The notes under the pieces were generated by a model. It worked only from the letters and a program-made list of their open reading frames with translations. It had not been told where the DNA came from and ran no database searches. From DASYLJ01 sp964432595 (lineage in GTDB: Bacteria > Desulfobacterota > Binatia > DP-6), in contig CAYSOF010000001.1 in NCBI GenBank assembly GCA_964432595.1, forward strand, positions 310,001-374,000: DNA of 64,000 bases, read 5' to 3'. This document shows, in pieces, positions 43,294-52,515 of this stretch. Each line of letters opens with the position of its first letter. Position 1 is the stretch's first letter. The position numbers and the translations under genes are program-made.

Positions 43294-44215
43294 CGCGGCA
43301 GAAGTCCAGGCCGAGCTGCGCCAGCCGCTCGAATCGCGGCAGGGCGGTCTCCAGCGGCCCGACGATGCCGAACCGGTCGATGAACTCCGGGTCGAGCGCC
43401 TGCGCGTGCGTCGCGTCGGCCTTGCCGTGCCCGGCGAGATCGTAGCCGGCCTGCAGGTCGCGCGCGGCCTTCCGCAACGTCGGCTCCATGGCGTCGGTCC
43501 GCATGCCGCTGAAGCCGGAGAAGTGCGCGAACACCGCGAGCCCGCCACTCACCGCCGTGCGCGCCGCCTCGATGTCGGGATGCACGACGGAGTTGATCCA
43601 GGCGCCCAGCTGCACGGCGTCGGGATCGCGGCCGGCGTCGCGCGCCGCCTTCCGGGCGATCTCCATCGCGCGCGCGAGGCGCTCGTAGTCGGCGCCGAGC
43701 GCGAAGATGATGCGGTCGGCGTGCCGTGCGCCGACCTCGATCACGCGCGTGCCCGTCGCCGCGACTTCGAGCGGCACCTTGGGCACGTTGGCGTCACCGT
43801 ACCACTCGAGGCGGCTCGGCGTGCCGCCGCGATCGACCTCCTCGCCGCGCAGGTAGGATTGCAGCAGCGCGACGTAGCGCTCGAACGCGGCGACGGGCGC
43901 CGGCTGCCGCCCGATCTTCGCCAGCGACGAGTCGCCGCGGCCGATGCCGCAGATCGCGCGCCCGCCGCTCTCGACCTGCAGCGCCAGCGCCGCCGACGCG
44001 GTGACGGCCGCGTCGCGCGTGCCCGGATTGGTGACACCGGTGCCGAGCTCGATCCGCTCGGTGTCGCGCGCCGCGAGCATCAGCTGGCCCCAGACCTCGG
44101 GCGTGATGTTCTGCGTGTCGGCGAAGACGATGCTGTCGAAGCCGAGGCGCTCGACCATCTGCGCGAGCTGCGCCGAGAACCCGGGCTGCGGAAAGACCAG
44201 GACGCCGAGCTTCAT
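43196..44215 (-). CDS. LLM-class F420/flavin-dependent oxidoreductase
   Basis: 339 residues of the luciferase-like TIM barrel: MKLGVLVFPQPGFSAQLAQM, ERLGFDSIVFADTQNITPEV, ELGTGVTNPGTRDAAVTASA, CGIGRGDSSLAKIGRQPAPV and PLEVAATGTRVIEVGARHAD. The last two resemble methylene-H4MPT-reductase/F420 members. It converges on the SCO gene with a long 3' overlap and is divergent from an ACMSD-like amidohydrolase. Substrate unknown. Confidence 0.85.
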   Translation of the reverse strand: MKLGVLVFPQPGFSAQLAQMVERLGFDSIVFADTQNITPEVWGQLMLAARDTERIELGTGVTNPGTRDAAVTASAALALQVESGGRAICGIGRGDSSLAKIGRQPAPVAAFERYVALLQSYLRGEEVDRGGTPSRLEWYGDANVPKVPLEVAATGTRVIEVGARHADRIIFALGADYERLARAMEIARKAARDAGRDPDAVQLGAWINSVVHPDIEAARTAVSGGLAVFAHFSGFSGMRTDAMEPTLRKAARDLQAGYDLAGHGKADATHAQALDPEFIDRFGIVGPLETALPRFERLAQLGLDFCRVIPGSRDAARDVVSSSMMQLASVVRPAVARTS

Positions 44216-44286
44216 CCCGCCGCCGCTACCCGAGCGCCAGCCCTCTGTCCATCGGCGTGGCGTCGTACTAGGGTCCCGTTCCGACG

Positions 44287-45450
44287 ATGGGTTACGAGAT
44301 CGTCCGCTTCCCCCACGACGGCACGATCGATGCCGACGGCCACGTGCTGGAGGCACCGGCGCTGTGGGAGGACTACCTGGAAGCGAAGTACCGCCCGCGC
44401 GCGCTACGCATCCGGGTGGACGACGCCGGGTTCGAATATCTCGAGATCGACGGCAAGCCGTCCGCGCGCACGCGGGACGGCTCGCTGGGGCTCCTCGGCG
44501 CGATGGGCGACGTCGACGCGCGCCCGTCACCGGACCGCCGCTACGCAGACGCGATGCCCTTCGGCGCCGGCGACGCGCGCCAGCGCGTCGAGCTGCTCGC
44601 GCGCGAGAATCTCGTCACGAGCGTGCTCTACCCGACGATCGGGCTCCTCTGGGAGTGCGAGCTCGAAGATGCCGAGCTGACGCTCGCGTACCAGCGCGCC
44701 TACAACCGATGGATCGCCGACTTCTGTCGCGACTCGGGCGGGCGGCTCGTGCCGATCGCGCACCTGACGCTGCTCGATCCCGCCGGCGCCGCCGACGAGC
44801 TCGAGCGTGCCGTCGGCGACGGCTGCAAGGGCGGCTTCGTGGCGCCGTTCACGCACTCGCGGAAGGCGCACGGCCATCCCGACCACGATCCGCTCTATGC
44901 GCGCGCGGCGGCGCTCGGCGTGCCGCTCGCGATCCATCCCACCTTTGAGCCGTTCTGGGCCGCGCCGGTCCGTTTCAAGCGTCTCGGCCGCGCGCGCGAG
45001 TTCTTCTACAACGTCATGCTGCGCCAGGGCGTGCAGCAGGCGTTCCTCTCGTTCATCGCCCTCGGCACGCTCGACCGCTTCCCGACGCTGCGTCTCGGCG
45101 TCCTCGAGTCGGGCGCGGGCTGGATCGGATCGTTCCTCGACCGCGCCGACGCGATGGCGGAAGTGGGGCAGGGCCTCGCCGTCGGCCTCGCGCGCCGCCC
45201 GAGCGAGTACTTCCGCACGCAGTGCTTCATCTCCGCCGATCCCGACGAGACGGCGGCGTCGCACATCATCGACCACGTGGGGGCCGACTGCTTCATGTGG
45301 GCGACGGACTACCCGCACCCGGACCACCCGGGGACGTGGTCGCCCGCCCTCGAGCGCTTCGTCGCGCCGCTGTCGGCGGCGACGCGCGCGAAGGTGCTCG
45401 GACGCAACGTCGCGCGTCTCTACGGCCTCACCGCGCCGTTCGAGTCGTAG
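44287..45450 (+). CDS. Amidohydrolase-2 (ACMSD-like) family protein
   Basis: 387 residues. The metal site is indicated by IDADGHVLEAPALWEDYL (an Asp-His variant of the usual HxH), PLAIHPTFEPFW with the His, and CFMWATDYPHPDH with the Asp. The C-terminus ATRAKVLGRNVARLYGL is the family's usual closing helix. Members are decarboxylases or hydrolases in catabolism of aromatic and other organic acids. Its C-terminus overlaps the convergent FG-GAP gene by 23 bp. Confidence 0.85.
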   Translation: MGYEIVRFPHDGTIDADGHVLEAPALWEDYLEAKYRPRALRIRVDDAGFEYLEIDGKPSARTRDGSLGLLGAMGDVDARPSPDRRYADAMPFGAGDARQRVELLARENLVTSVLYPTIGLLWECELEDAELTLAYQRAYNRWIADFCRDSGGRLVPIAHLTLLDPAGAADELERAVGDGCKGGFVAPFTHSRKAHGHPDHDPLYARAAALGVPLAIHPTFEPFWAAPVRFKRLGRAREFFYNVMLRQGVQQAFLSFIALGTLDRFPTLRLGVLESGAGWIGSFLDRADAMAEVGQGLAVGLARRPSEYFRTQCFISADPDETAASHIIDHVGADCFMWATDYPHPDHPGTWSPALERFVAPLSAATRAKVLGRNVARLYGLTAPFES

Positions 45451-48400
45451 CCGCCTCGAGCCTCATCCCGCGCTGGCACTTCACCCGCACGACTGCCGAC
45501 GGCCCCGACGCCTGCCCCTCGCCGTCGGCGACGGCGTAGATCGTCTTCTTGCCGCACGTCGTCGGACGGTAGGGCACCCGTGCGACGAACGTCTCGCCGG
45601 CCCGGACGTGCGGGATCGTCTCGATGTCGAACAGGCGCGTCGTCCCGTCGGGTTCGACCTCGTAGAACAGCACGCGTACGTGCTGTGCCGGCGTGGAGCC
45701 GTTGGCGACCGTGGCGCTCACCACGGCTTTCTTCCCCGCCCGCATGCGGCCCTTCACCGTCACGCGCTCGAGCGTCGTGCCGGCGAGGCCGGCGACGCGC
45801 ACCGGCAGCGATGCGTTCGGCATCACGTAGACCGGTTGCCCGAAATAGCCGACGTTGTTGCTGTAGGGCTCGATCGGCATGTCGGCGATCGCCGTGCCCG
45901 GCGCCGGAATGGCGGTGAGCCCGTGGCCGGGGACCTCGGCGACCAGGTTGCCCTGCCCGTCCTCGAGCCACACGACCACCCAGAATGCCAGGAACTGGTC
46001 GGCATAGGGCTTCGTGTCGAGCGTAGTGCTCGCGGTCACCCAGTTCGTGACCGTGGGATCGTCCGAGCTGTGGAAGCCCGGGATCGAATCGAGCATCTTC
46101 TCCTCGATCAGGAAGCTCGAGCTGCCGGCGATGAACTGCCCGGTATTGTCCACCTGCTGCCCGTAGAAGCGCACGTGGACGATCGTGCCCGCCGGCATCG
46201 CCGGCTGCAGCGTGTAGTTGTAGACCCGCGCCTGGAGGAACAGGCCGTCGTCGGCCGCGACGGTGACCAGCTGCGGCCCCTCCCCGTTGCCGTTCGCCGG
46301 CGTGATCAAGAGGCCCTTCATGCGATGGAACTCGCTGGTCGGAATGTCGGCGACGTCGGGCTCGTTGAGCGCGACGCAATCGAGCGTCGGCGACGACGGG
46401 TTGAACCGCAGGCAGTTCGCCGGCACGGGGCTCGCGGTCTGCGTCAGCACGCTCCAGCGCACCGGATGGTTCAGCGCGACGTCCGGCAGCTGGTACGTCT
46501 GCGCCCAGAACGTCCCCGTGCCGTTCGGATTGGTGGGATCGGCGACGAAGGCGGTCTGCAGGGCGCCCGTGGTCTGGATGTCGGTGTCGAGCGCGATCTG
46601 CTGCACGACGCCAGCCGGGTCGTCCTGCGCGAAGATGATGACGCCGAGCGGGTAGGAGAACTCGCCAGGGTTCGGGAAGGGGGCGCCGCTGAAGATGCCG
46701 ACGCCCGTCGACTCGCCGACGGTGCTGACCGCCGTGTTGAGCGTGGAGAGCGCGGTGCTCTGGCTGTACGTCCAGCTCTCGCTGAAGCTGTCCTGCGGGA
46801 AGATCGCCGTCGCGCTGACGCTGTGCTGCGTCTGGAACGAGTGCGTCGACGACGAGCCGGCGGTCTGGTTCGACCCGCTGCCCTGGCTCCAGTTCGCGGA
46901 CTGCTTCTGGACCGATCCGTCGGTCGAGAAGAGAACGGGCGGTCCGGTGAGCGGCGAGAAGCCGTCGTACGTCGCCGAGAGCTGGCTGGTGTCCCACGGG
47001 TACGACAGCACGTTGAACGGCTCGTGCAGCGGCTGGTACCACTCGACGGGTCCGCCGGCGATGTTGAACTGGTCGACCTCGTCCGGTCCCGAGAAGATCA
47101 CGAAGGCGCGCCCGCGCTGGTCGGTCGTGCAGCTGGACGTCCCGTCGGGGCAGCCGGTGTGGCCGATCACCGGGTAGGTGTAGACGTTGAAGCGCTGGCT
47201 CGTGAACCAGAGCTGATCGCTGAACCCCGTCTGGGTCGAGGCGTCGAACATCTGGCCGGTGTAGGTGTCGTACGTCTGCGCGACGGTGTTCGTGTACTGG
47301 CTGGCGACGACGTCCTGATAGCTGTCGGAGAAGCTCAGCGTCAGCGGCAGCGTGTTGCTCAGGCCGTATCCGACGGAGCCGCTCGTCGTCTTCTGAACGC
47401 CGTACGAGTAGCTCGTCGTGCTCGACTGTGACGACTGATTGTCGTTCGTCACCGCCGTCTGGTACTGCGAGAAGAATCCGTTCGGCACCGCGCTCACGTT
47501 GAGCGTCTGGAACTTCGCCTTTTTCTTCTTTTTGGTCGCCAGCGGCACGCCCAGCGCGTGCATGGGCGGCATGCCGAGCACCACGTCGGGTTGTGCGTGG
47601 TTGTTGATCGTGGCGCGGATGGGCGAGCCGAGGAACAGCGAGCGGCCCTGCGTGTCGCCGGCGACGAGGTCGAGCGCGGAGGCCGCGGCGGGGAACACCG
47701 GCAGATCCGTCGACGATACCGTCGCCATCGCACCCTCGGTGAACGCGTAGCCGTTGCTCGGGTCCACGTCGTAGAGGGTCGCGACCAGGCTCTCGACCGC
47801 GCCGTCCTCGATGACCTGCTGCAGCACCGTGACTTCGAGATCGGGATCGGTCTCGTCGTCGAAATTGCCGAGCGCGACGCCGGAGAGGCACCCGCTGCAG
47901 GTGACCGACTGGACCTGCTGCTGGATCGGATTCAGGTTGGCGTCGAACGTGAAGAGGACGACGCCGTCGAGGTTCTGATCCTGCAAGCCGACCACGAGCT
48001 GGTCGCTGGCGCCTTCGATGAAGTCGAAGCGCCCGGTGTTCGCGAACACGCGGCTTCCCGCGCTTCCGAAGAACGCGCTGCCCTTCTGCGTGGCGACGAA
48101 CGCCGAGTCGACGGTGAACGTCTGCATCAGCGCCTGACTCTGGCCGCCCGGCGGAAAGTTGAGCGCCGCGGCCAGCTCGATGGTGCTCGCAGTGTCGTCG
48201 AACTGCCCGGTCGCCAGCGCGACGTCTGTGTAGTCGGAGGCGAGCCCCGTGTTGAACAGTCCCTGCTCCTCCAGCGCGCGGGTCTGCGGGTCGACGGTGT
48301 AGAAGCCGAGGATGAGGGCGGTGCCGCCGCCGGGAATGAGCCCCGTGAACGCTGCGACGACGTCGGCGACGCCGTCGCCGTCGAAGTCACCGGTGGCGAG

Positions 48401-49018
48401 GTCACGGACTTCGCCCGGCATGGTCAGCTCCGGACCCCACGTGATGCCGCTGCCGAGGTTGGTGGGGTCGCTCGCCACGCCGGCGCGTGCGACGCCGCCG
48501 TAGCCGACGACGATGTCCTGGTAGCCATTCCCGTCGACGTCGTCGATGACGAGCGCGCCGATGCCGTCCACCGACGTCAGGCTCGTCGGGATGGTGGCCG
48601 AGAAGGCGCTGGCGTGCTGGACGTCGTTGATGTGGATCATCGGGACGCCGGGGGCGTTCACCAGCGCAATCGTGACGACGACGTCGTCCGTCAGCTCGAA
48701 CAACCGGCCGATTCCGGTGGCTTGCAGCGGTGCGCTCCCCGCCGCAGGGCCCGGGAAGGGAACCTCGTATCGGGTGGCGCTGCCGAAGGTCGAGTCGGAG
48801 GACGGAAAGACGTAGGCGGCGCTCTGCGAGGTGCAGCCGCTGCATCCGAGTGGCTGGAAGGCGCCGCTGACGACGAGGTCGTCGACGCGCAGGAGATGAC
48901 GCTTGCCGCCGAGGATGTCGCCGACACCGGCGAAGTTCGGATCGGCGCCAGCGGTGTCGAGCGGCGAGACGACGAGGGCGAGTGCCACGACCCGAACGAG
49001 GATCGAAACGGCCGACAT
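45428..49018 (-). CDS. Giant exported FG-GAP/VCBS-type protein
   Basis: 1196 residues with a signal peptide (LVRVVALALVVSPLDTAGA) and a strong ribosome site (GAAGGAGTG). The first ~500 residues contain FG-GAP-like calcium-binding repeats (IDDVDGNGYQDIVVGYGG, TGDFDGDGVADVVAAFTG, LGNFDDETDPDLEV), as in integrin-alpha propellers. A Lys-rich turn (ATKKKKKAKFQ) at ~500 separates a Ser/Thr/Gln/Tyr-rich beta region (TSYSYGVQKTTSG, QTYDTYTGQMF). C-terminal beta domains end with a CxxxTRTAR-like basic tail. Probably a secreted or surface adhesin-like protein; no enzyme motif found. Confidence 0.75.
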   Translation of the reverse strand: MSAVSILVRVVALALVVSPLDTAGADPNFAGVGDILGGKRHLLRVDDLVVSGAFQPLGCSGCTSQSAAYVFPSSDSTFGSATRYEVPFPGPAAGSAPLQATGIGRLFELTDDVVVTIALVNAPGVPMIHINDVQHASAFSATIPTSLTSVDGIGALVIDDVDGNGYQDIVVGYGGVARAGVASDPTNLGSGITWGPELTMPGEVRDLATGDFDGDGVADVVAAFTGLIPGGGTALILGFYTVDPQTRALEEQGLFNTGLASDYTDVALATGQFDDTASTIELAAALNFPPGGQSQALMQTFTVDSAFVATQKGSAFFGSAGSRVFANTGRFDFIEGASDQLVVGLQDQNLDGVVLFTFDANLNPIQQQVQSVTCSGCLSGVALGNFDDETDPDLEVTVLQQVIEDGAVESLVATLYDVDPSNGYAFTEGAMATVSSTDLPVFPAAASALDLVAGDTQGRSLFLGSPIRATINNHAQPDVVLGMPPMHALGVPLATKKKKKAKFQTLNVSAVPNGFFSQYQTAVTNDNQSSQSSTTSYSYGVQKTTSGSVGYGLSNTLPLTLSFSDSYQDVVASQYTNTVAQTYDTYTGQMFDASTQTGFSDQLWFTSQRFNVYTYPVIGHTGCPDGTSSCTTDQRGRAFVIFSGPDEVDQFNIAGGPVEWYQPLHEPFNVLSYPWDTSQLSATYDGFSPLTGPPVLFSTDGSVQKQSANWSQGSGSNQTAGSSSTHSFQTQHSVSATAIFPQDSFSESWTYSQSTALSTLNTAVSTVGESTGVGIFSGAPFPNPGEFSYPLGVIIFAQDDPAGVVQQIALDTDIQTTGALQTAFVADPTNPNGTGTFWAQTYQLPDVALNHPVRWSVLTQTASPVPANCLRFNPSSPTLDCVALNEPDVADIPTSEFHRMKGLLITPANGNGEGPQLVTVAADDGLFLQARVYNYTLQPAMPAGTIVHVRFYGQQVDNTGQFIAGSSSFLIEEKMLDSIPGFHSSDDPTVTNWVTASTTLDTKPYADQFLAFWVVVWLEDGQGNLVAEVPGHGLTAIPAPGTAIADMPIEPYSNNVGYFGQPVYVMPNASLPVRVAGLAGTTLERVTVKGRMRAGKKAVVSATVANGSTPAQHVRVLFYEVEPDGTTRLFDIETIPHVRAGETFVARVPYRPTTCGKKTIYAVADGEGQASGPSAVVRVKCQRGMRLEAATTRTAR

Positions 49019-49187
49019 GTGTCACTCCTTCAGAGAAGCACGCCGCGAGCGACGCGGCATGGCGCATGAAAGACGCGGCTACCACGCGCTTGCAGCGACG
49101 GGCAACGCATAATCGGATGGCGTGCTGCGTCGTACCGGGTATGACCGGTCGCCTCGCCGTCTTGCCCGAGCTGCGAGCCGGCGGGTG

Positions 49188-51020
49188 TCAGTGCGTCGCG
49201 GGCGACGCGCTGTCGCGTCCGGCCCAGTAGAGCACCGCGACGCCGATCACCGCCGATAGCGCCGACGCCGCGAACACCGCGATCTTCGCCGCCGAGAAGT
49301 CGCTCGCGTCGCCGAACGCCTGGCCGGCGATGAAGAGCGACATGGTGAAGCCGATGCCCGCCAGGCCGCCGGCGCCGACGAGCTGCGCCCACGAGTACTC
49401 GTCGGCCTTGGCCGCGATGCCGAGCCGTACTGCCAGCACCGAGGCCAGCACGAGCCCGAGCGGCTTGCCGAGGACCAGACCGGCGAGGATGGCGGTCATG
49501 AGCGCGCCGCGGCCGTCGAGGACGTCGACGCTCATCGCCACGCCGGCGTTCGCGAGCGCGAAGATGGGCAGGACGAAGTAGCTCGACCACGGCTCGACGT
49601 GACGCAGCATGCGGTCGGCGGGCGACTCGAGTCGATCGTGGATCGCGTCCAGGGCTTCCAGGGCCGGCAGCGACGGACCGTGGCGCAGCACTTCGTCGCC
49701 GTGTCGCGCCTCGCTGTTCAGGATGGAGTCGGCCTGCACCATGAGCGTGCGCAGGTCCGGCGGGGGCAGTGTGGGGATGAAGAACGCCAGCAGCACGCCG
49801 GCGAGCGTCGCGTGCAGCCCGCCGGCGTGCACGAAGATCCACAGGACCACGCCGACCAGGATGTACGGCAGGGCGCGGTAGATTCCGGAGCGGTTCATGA
49901 AGGCGAGCAGCGCGGTGCACAGCAGTGCCAGACCGAGATGCGTCGCGCTCAACGCGCCGGAGTAGAAGAGGGCGACGACGATGATGGAGCCGATGTCGTC
50001 GACGATCGCGGCGGCGGTGAGGAAGATCCGCAGCTCCACGGGCACGCGCGGCCCCAGCATCACGATCAGCGCCACGGCGAACGCGGTGTCCGTCGCCATC
50101 GGCACGCCCCAGCCGTGCGACCACGGGCCCGCGGGAATCACCGCCAGGTAGATGAGCGCCGGCGCGACCATGCCGCCGATCGCCGCCGCGATGGGCAGCG
50201 CGGCCGAGCGACGGCTGGCGAGATGGCCGACGGTGAACTCGCGCTTGATCTCCAGCCCGACGACGAGAAAGAAGACGCTCAGCAACGCGTCGTTGATCCA
50301 GTGGCGCAGGGACATCTCGAAGCTGCCGTCGCCGAACGTCAGCCCGACCTTCGTCTCCCAGAACGCTTCGAACGCCTGCCCGACGGCCGAGTTGGTCAGC
50401 GCCACCGCCACGATCGTCGCCGCCAGCAGCAGCAGGCCGGTGGACGGCGCCCAGCTGGCGAAATCCAGCGCCGCCGACCGCACGCGATGCCCGAGCGAGT
50501 TGAGCATCGCGTCCGTGAGCGACATCTCGTCCCACGGGCCGTCGTAGCGGCGGTCGTTGATGAAGAAGGTCGGGGTGAACACCACCCCGCTGGCGTGCGC
50601 GCTGGCGATGTCGGCGTCGACACGAGCCCGCGCGACCTGCGCCGCGCCTTCGTCGTCGCCGTCGACGCCGATCTGGCTGGCGACCGCGCGGAGGTCGTCC
50701 TCGAGGAGCCGCTCGGAGCGCGTCATCAGCGTGACGTGCCCTTCCCAGAAGCGCTCCGGATCCTCGGCGCGCTCGATCAGGTCCGCGGCGCGGCGGGCGA
50801 TGTCGCTGTTGGCGACCGGGCGGTGACGGAACACGTAGCGCACCCGGTCGCCGAACTGGTCGCGGACCTCGGCGATGCGCTCGTTGGCCAGCCGGCAGTG
50901 GGGGCAGTCGTAGCTCCCGTATTCGACCAGCGTGATCGCGGCGTTCGCCGCGCCCAGGACGTGGTCGCGGGTGCCGTCGACGGGACGATCGAGCCAATGG
51001 CTGCGGGCGGACTCGGACAT
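49188..51020 (-). CDS. nhaA: Na+/H+ antiporter NhaA with fused N-terminal DsbA-like thioredoxin domain
   Basis: 610 residues. Residues ~1-175 form a DsbA/thioredoxin domain (LVEYGSYDCPHCRLANERIA with CPHC, and the cis-Pro loop VVFTPTFFINDRRY). Residues ~195-600 are NhaA: LLSVFFLVVGLEIKREFTVG, GVPMATDTAFAVALI (Asp of helix IV) and LTAAAIVDDIGSIIVVALFY, the Asp pair of helix V that binds Na+/H+. It exchanges protons for sodium. Thioredoxin-NhaA fusions are known in a subset of bacteria, where the role of the extra domain is unclear. The start is uncertain and no clear ribosome site was seen. Divergent from a TetR gene. Confidence 0.88.
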   Translation of the reverse strand: MSESARSHWLDRPVDGTRDHVLGAANAAITLVEYGSYDCPHCRLANERIAEVRDQFGDRVRYVFRHRPVANSDIARRAADLIERAEDPERFWEGHVTLMTRSERLLEDDLRAVASQIGVDGDDEGAAQVARARVDADIASAHASGVVFTPTFFINDRRYDGPWDEMSLTDAMLNSLGHRVRSAALDFASWAPSTGLLLLAATIVAVALTNSAVGQAFEAFWETKVGLTFGDGSFEMSLRHWINDALLSVFFLVVGLEIKREFTVGHLASRRSAALPIAAAIGGMVAPALIYLAVIPAGPWSHGWGVPMATDTAFAVALIVMLGPRVPVELRIFLTAAAIVDDIGSIIVVALFYSGALSATHLGLALLCTALLAFMNRSGIYRALPYILVGVVLWIFVHAGGLHATLAGVLLAFFIPTLPPPDLRTLMVQADSILNSEARHGDEVLRHGPSLPALEALDAIHDRLESPADRMLRHVEPWSSYFVLPIFALANAGVAMSVDVLDGRGALMTAILAGLVLGKPLGLVLASVLAVRLGIAAKADEYSWAQLVGAGGLAGIGFTMSLFIAGQAFGDASDFSAAKIAVFAASALSAVIGVAVLYWAGRDSASPATH

Positions 51021-51095
51021 GGTTGCGGTCGCGCATAGCGGACCGGAGCCGCCCGCGAAAGCGCGAATGGACGGCACCTGCGGCGCGGGTGGCGA

Positions 51096-51126
51096 TTGAC
51101 AAAAGTGAGAACATCATTCACATAGT
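51096..51126 (+). promoter_or_regulatory. Candidate promoter/operator before the TetR-hydroxylase pair
   Basis: TTGACA (51096-51101) starts an unusually A/T-rich patch just before the TetR start. An inverted repeat GTGA-N9-TCAC (51105-51121) lies in the spacer, where an autoregulating TetR could bind. The -10 is weak (CATAGT). Confidence 0.4.
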
Positions 51127-51130
51127 CAAC

Positions 51131-51898
51131 GTGGCTCACAGTACGGCTGATCGACAGGCGCGTGGCCGCACCGGCGTGCAGAACCTCGAGTTCATCCCCC
51201 ACGCGCGACGCCGCGATGCGAAGAGCGACGCCATCGTGCGGGCTGCGTTGCGGGTGCTGGAGGTCGGCGGAATCGACGGGCTCACGCTGCAGCGCGTGGC
51301 GCACGAGCTCGGGATCACCACGACGGCGCTCTATCGCTACTTCCCGTCCAAGGACGCGTTGCTGGCGGCGCTGCAGCGGCAGGCCGTGACCGAGCTGCAC
51401 GGCGCCCTCACGGCGACGGTCGCCGGTCTCGAATCGCGGCTCGCGGCACAGGAGCCGGCCGTGGCGGCGCTCGCGCGTCTTCTGGCGGTGGCGCGCTTCC
51501 ACCGCGAGCTGCCGCGAACGCACCCCGACGCCCACCGTCTCGTCGCCGTCCTGCTCGGCGACCCGCGACAGCTGATCGCCGACGAGCATGCCGCGGCGAC
51601 CGTTCCGCTCCTGCTGGCGCTCCTGGCCGACGTGCGTGCGCTGCTCGACGCCGCCGTGGCCACGGGGGCGTGTGAGCCGGGCGATGCGCATGCACGCGCG
51701 ATCGTGCTGTGGGCCACGCTACACGGCATCGGTCAGCTCTCGAAACTGGCGCGCCTGGCGCCGCGGACGATCGCGGCGGGCGACGTCGAGCGCGAGGCGA
51801 TCGAGACGTTGCTGCGCGGCTTCGGAGCGGAGCCGCAGCAGCTGCAACGCGCGGCACGCGCGCTCGGCCACGACAAACGATCTGGAGGACGCACATGA
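51131..51898 (+). CDS. TetR/AcrR-family transcriptional regulator
   Basis: 255 residues from a GTG. Complete HTH: SDAIVRAALRVLEVGGIDG, LTLQRVAHELGITTTALYRY, FPSKDALLAALQRQA. The C-terminal domain resembles the TetR_C_11 type. Its stop overlaps the ATG of the downstream fatty-acid-hydroxylase-like gene (ATGA), so it is coupled to the gene it probably controls. It is also divergent from the NhaA fusion gene and may affect it. Confidence 0.82.
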   Translation: MAHSTADRQARGRTGVQNLEFIPHARRRDAKSDAIVRAALRVLEVGGIDGLTLQRVAHELGITTTALYRYFPSKDALLAALQRQAVTELHGALTATVAGLESRLAAQEPAVAALARLLAVARFHRELPRTHPDAHRLVAVLLGDPRQLIADEHAAATVPLLLALLADVRALLDAAVATGACEPGDAHARAIVLWATLHGIGQLSKLARLAPRTIAAGDVEREAIETLLRGFGAEPQQLQRAARALGHDKRSGGRT

Positions 51899-52506
51899 TC
51901 TTCGCCATCGTCGCGGCGTTCCTGCTCGGGGCGCTCGCCTGGACCGTCGTCGAGTACCTGCTGCACCGCTTCGTCGGACACGGCCCGCGCCGCCCGGTGC
52001 CGGCGTCGCCGTGGGCGCGGCTCACGCCGCGGGGGTTCCTCGCGGCCTTCAACGACGAGCACCTCCGTCACCATGCCGACGCGAAGTACTTCACTCCGAC
52101 GTCGCAGAAGGTCGTCGCGGCGCTCGTGACGACCGGCGTGTACGCCGCGGTCGGCGCGCTCCTGGTCGGTCCGGTCGTGGGCTCGGCGTTCGCCGTCGGC
52201 TTCAGCCTGACGTATGCGACCTACGAGGTGCTCCACCGGCGCATCCACACGCATCGGCCGCGCGGACGGTATGGCCGGTGGCTTCGTCGCCACCATCTCT
52301 TCCACCACTTCAAGACGCCGCGCTCGAACCACGGCGTGACGTCGCCCCTGTGGGACAAGGTGGCGCGGACGGAACGCCGCCTGGACGATGGGCAGCCGCT
52401 GCGCGTCCCGCACCATCTCGCGCCGCCGTGGATGACGGACGAGGGCGGCAGCGTGTGGCGCGAGCTGGCGCACGACTACGTCGTCGCCGCGGGCGGGCGA
52501 CTCTAG
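51895..52506 (+). CDS. Fatty acid hydroxylase/sterol-desaturase-superfamily membrane enzyme
   Basis: 203 residues, GGAGG before the ATG. Hydrophobic helices (FAIVAAFLLGALAWTVVEYL) and the di-iron His cluster are clear: EYLLHRFVGH, NDEHLRHHADAKYF (HxxHH), YEVLHRRIHTH and RRHHLFHHF. These enzymes hydroxylate lipids or carotenoids using O2 at a membrane di-iron centre. Translationally coupled to a TetR regulator. Confidence 0.85.
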   Translation: MIFAIVAAFLLGALAWTVVEYLLHRFVGHGPRRPVPASPWARLTPRGFLAAFNDEHLRHHADAKYFTPTSQKVVAALVTTGVYAAVGALLVGPVVGSAFAVGFSLTYATYEVLHRRIHTHRPRGRYGRWLRRHHLFHHFKTPRSNHGVTSPLWDKVARTERRLDDGQPLRVPHHLAPPWMTDEGGSVWRELAHDYVVAAGGRL

Positions 52507-52515
52507 GACCGGACG

